From contig CBDFKV010000003.1 of assembly GCA_965249035.1 (NCBI GenBank), positions 94,871 to 158,870 on the forward strand: a stretch of 64,000 bases of DNA, in the 5' to 3' direction. Position numbers and translations under genes: made by a program. A model generated the notes under the pieces. The model did not search any database. It saw only the letters and a program-made list of their open reading frames with translations, and was not told the origin of the DNA. Source of the stretch: CBDFKV01 sp965249035 (lineage in GTDB: Bacteria > Pseudomonadota > Gammaproteobacteria > Arenicellales > Poriferihabitantaceae). Of the stretch, positions 62,513 through 64,000 are shown piece by piece (positions within the stretch are counted from its first letter, which is position 1; each line of letters opens with the position of its first letter).

Positions 62513-63555
62513 CCACATACCCAGAGCGGCAGAAAATAGTTTTGTGGATTAACCAGGCCACTGATGCTGGCGCAACTAAATCCAAAGCCTGTTACACGCT
62601 TGGAATCAGCATCAGAACAATCCAGCGCTGGGTAGGTGCGGGTGGTAGTGTTATTGCTGACCAAAGGCCAAGCGCCATCAGAACGGCTCCTGCAAACAAA
62701 TTGACAGCAGATGAAAAAGACAACATTAAGCAGATTTGCTTCAGCACTGAGTTCGTGGATATCCCTCCATCAAGAATAGTTCCAATGCTGGCTGATAGAG
62801 GGGTATACATTGCCTCTGAATCTAGTTTTTACCGTGTCCTAAATGCCGAATATTTACTCTTGCATAGAGGTAGAGCAAAGCGCAAAGGCACGTACAAAAA
62901 GCCAAAGAGTTTTACAGCTACACAGGCAAACCAGGTATGGAGCTGGGATATCACGCACTTACCGTCGCAGATTGTTGGCAGCCGGTTCTATCTATACATG
63001 ATCGAGGATATTTACAGCAGGAAAATTGTTGGCTCAGACGTCTATGATTGCGAAACAGGTGAGCATGCTTCAGCTTTGTTGCAACGAGCCACCAGGGTCG
63101 AGAAAGCATCCAATGCCAGTCTTGTACTGCATTCGGATAACGGTTCGCCAATGAAGAGTTTTACGATGCGGGCAAAGATGTATGACTTGGGTGTCATTCC
63201 TTCCCATAGCCGCCCAAGAGTAAGCAATGATAACCCCTATTCAGAATCGCTCTTCCGGACATTAAAATATTGCCCGACTTGGCCTAAGGAAGGGTTTACA
63301 GATATTGCTGAGGCACGTAAATGGGTTGCTAGGTTTGTTGCCTGGTATAACAACGAACATCGCCATAGCCGAATTAAGTTTGTGACTCCAAATGAGCGCC
63401 ATAACGGCCTGGACATCGAAATTCTAAAGCAGCGAAAAGACCTTTACGAAAAGAAAAAGCAAGAAAACTCGTCACGGTGGTCAGGCCCCACTAGAAACTG
63501 GGAGCCTATTGATACTGTCTATCTGAATCCAGAAAAACAAAAGATCGCAGCGTGA
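62509..63555 (+). CDS. IS3-like transposase OrfB (integrase catalytic core)
   Basis: A 348-residue rve-type transposase. The N-terminal helix-turn-helix and HTH_21-like segment (PPSRIVPMLADRGVYIASES) is followed by the DDE triad in WSWDITHLPS, VLHSDNGSPM and NDNPYSESLFRTLKY. Its start overlaps the OrfA stop by 4 nt, so it may be made by translational coupling. Confidence 0.88.
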   Translation: MTTYPERQKIVLWINQATDAGATKSKACYTLGISIRTIQRWVGAGGSVIADQRPSAIRTAPANKLTADEKDNIKQICFSTEFVDIPPSRIVPMLADRGVYIASESSFYRVLNAEYLLLHRGRAKRKGTYKKPKSFTATQANQVWSWDITHLPSQIVGSRFYLYMIEDIYSRKIVGSDVYDCETGEHASALLQRATRVEKASNASLVLHSDNGSPMKSFTMRAKMYDLGVIPSHSRPRVSNDNPYSESLFRTLKYCPTWPKEGFTDIAEARKWVARFVAWYNNEHRHSRIKFVTPNERHNGLDIEILKQRKDLYEKKKQENSSRWSGPTRNWEPIDTVYLNPEKQKIAA

Positions 63556-63601
63556 GTATCTTGAGAAAAAACGACAACTACCTTGAAAAACGCCGTTCCG
63601 T

Positions 63602-63670
63602 TTGATCGTGAACGGTTGATTCACCACTTAGCCACTGGGCCTGTTTTCAATTATAAGCGTTCACGATCAA
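63602..63670. repeat. 13-bp inverted repeat at the istB 3' end
   Basis: TTGATCGTGAACG (63602-63614) and CGTTCACGATCAA (63658-63670) are perfect complements. The second arm is inside the last codons of istB. IS21 elements carry several repeated transposase-binding sites near their ends, so this is probably part of the IS21 terminus. Confidence 0.6.
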
Positions 63671-64000
63671 TTTCGTTTGGCGTATTTTTTCGCATCGATT
63701 CACCCCGTAATTCAAGACGGTGAGCACCGTGTAATAATCGATCAAGAATTGCATCCGCGATGGTCGCTTCACCGATAGTTTCGTGCCAATGTTCGATCGG
63801 TAGCTGGCTGGTAATGGCGGTGGATTTACGACCATGTCGATCCTCTATCACTTCCATCAAATCCTGGCGTTGTGTGGTCGATATTTTTTGTATTCCCCAA
63901 TCATCCAGGATCAGCAAGTTGGTTCTGAGCAGCTGATTCATTAATCGAACATAGGTGCCATCAGCATGAGCAATGCGCAATTGCTCAAAGAAGGTCGGCA
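63651..64000 (-). CDS. istB: IS21 family helper ATPase IstB, 5' end outside window
   Basis: The C-terminal 116 residues of an IstB, reading in from the window edge. Visible are LRTNLLILDDWGIQ (Walker B), STAITSQLPIEHWHETIG (sensor region) and DAILDRLLHGAHRLELRGESMR, all typical of IstB. IstB helps the IstA transposase choose targets. istA would be upstream, beyond 64000. Confidence 0.93.
   Translation of the reverse strand, partial: PTFFEQLRIAHADGTYVRLMNQLLRTNLLILDDWGIQKISTTQRQDLMEVIEDRHGRKSTAITSQLPIEHWHETIGEATIADAILDRLLHGAHRLELRGESMRKNTPNEIDRERL

Larger units (their letters stand above)
61961..63590 (+). mobile_element. IS3-like insertion sequence, about 1630 bp
   Basis: Two overlapping transposase genes lie between related ends: TCAGGATAGTTGTCG near 61965 and the complement of TCAAGGTAGTTGTCG at 63572-63586 (13 of 15 matches). 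The outermost bases are uncertain, and I could not find a convincing target duplication, so the limits may be a few bases off. Confidence 0.7.
38599..64000. mobile_element. Integrative conjugative or mobilisable element inserted at tRNA-Asn (one end, incomplete)
   Basis: Immediately after tRNA-Asn come a tyrosine integrase, a TraI_2 relaxase, a toxin-antitoxin pair, a helicase, a DUF6094 methyltransferase and DUF3275/DUF2958 genes, all on the minus strand. Backbone metabolic genes stop at the tRNA. This is the gene set of the integrase end of MobH-type ICEs. The distal att repeat, conjugation pore and coupling protein are not in the window, so the element's far limit is unknown and 64000 is only the window edge. 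The cargo from about 48.5 kb may include later insertions. Confidence 0.75.

Noticed and set aside
38602..64000. Second copy of the tRNA-Asn 3' end (attR)
   Set aside because: I did not find a repeat of the T arm and acceptor end within the window, so the far end of the element must be outside or lost.
1..64000. CRISPR array
   Set aside because: No series of regularly spaced direct repeats and no cas gene were seen.

Overview
The window looks like chromosome of a Gram-negative gammaproteobacterium, probably marine or environmental. The evidence is a lipopolysaccharide core gene (WaaG/WaaP), the type IV pilus alignment operon pilMNOPQ followed by aroK-aroB, cmoAB, and a two-component pair resembling the 'proteobacterial dedicated sortase' family PdsS/PdsR. 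I cannot name the genus from the sequence.

Backbone, 1-38,600. Minus strand, 1-8,732: a partial copper P-type ATPase with a CopZ chaperone, YbaK, the PdsS/PdsR-like pair, cmoB-cmoA, moaE-moaD and an M18 aminopeptidase. Plus strand from 8,811: galE, one gene that fuses a WaaG glycosyltransferase to a WaaP kinase, a GNAT gene (minus), a DUF3530-like hydrolase, typA/bipA, pilMNOPQ, a nucleoside-gate membrane protein, aroK, aroB, two small lipoproteins, gltB-gltD, hemE, proA, a MoaD/ThiS-like ubiquitin-fold protein and a cupin. Minus strand: metG with a deoxynucleoside kinase. Plus strand: mrp, dcd and tRNA-Asn(GTT). pilM carries an in-frame TAA; its downstream partners look intact.

Integrated element, from tRNA-Asn. 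A tyrosine integrase lies 3 nt downstream of a TraI_2 (MobH-type) relaxase. They are followed by a toxin-antitoxin pair whose promoter would give a leaderless toxin message, a large SNF2-like helicase, a DUF6094 methyltransferase, and DUF3275 and DUF2958 genes. All read on the minus strand. This is the conserved end of an integrative and conjugative element (ICE); the other end is outside the window. The gaps between its genes hold a recurring GC-rich hairpin with shared flanking sequence, which I cannot assign to a named RNA or DNA element.

Cargo and insertion sequences, about 48.5-64 kb. This part is AT-richer and carries members of four IS families: an IS1202/ISNCY-type element with a 16-bp target duplication, an IS1182 element with an 18-bp perfect inverted repeat and TGCC duplication, an IS3-like element, and part of an IS21 element (istB). 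Between them are small-molecule genes: an ABM-like monooxygenase, a gamma-glutamylcyclotransferase-like protein with an AAC(3) fragment fused upstream in frame, two EamA exporters each divergent from its own regulator (HxlR, MocR), two LysE exporters (one frameshifted), a frameshifted glyoxalase-like protein, a complete AAC(3)-family acetyltransferase and an IS-truncated alpha/beta hydrolase. It reads as a partly decayed export and detoxification cargo. I saw no CRISPR array, rRNA operon or integron attC site.
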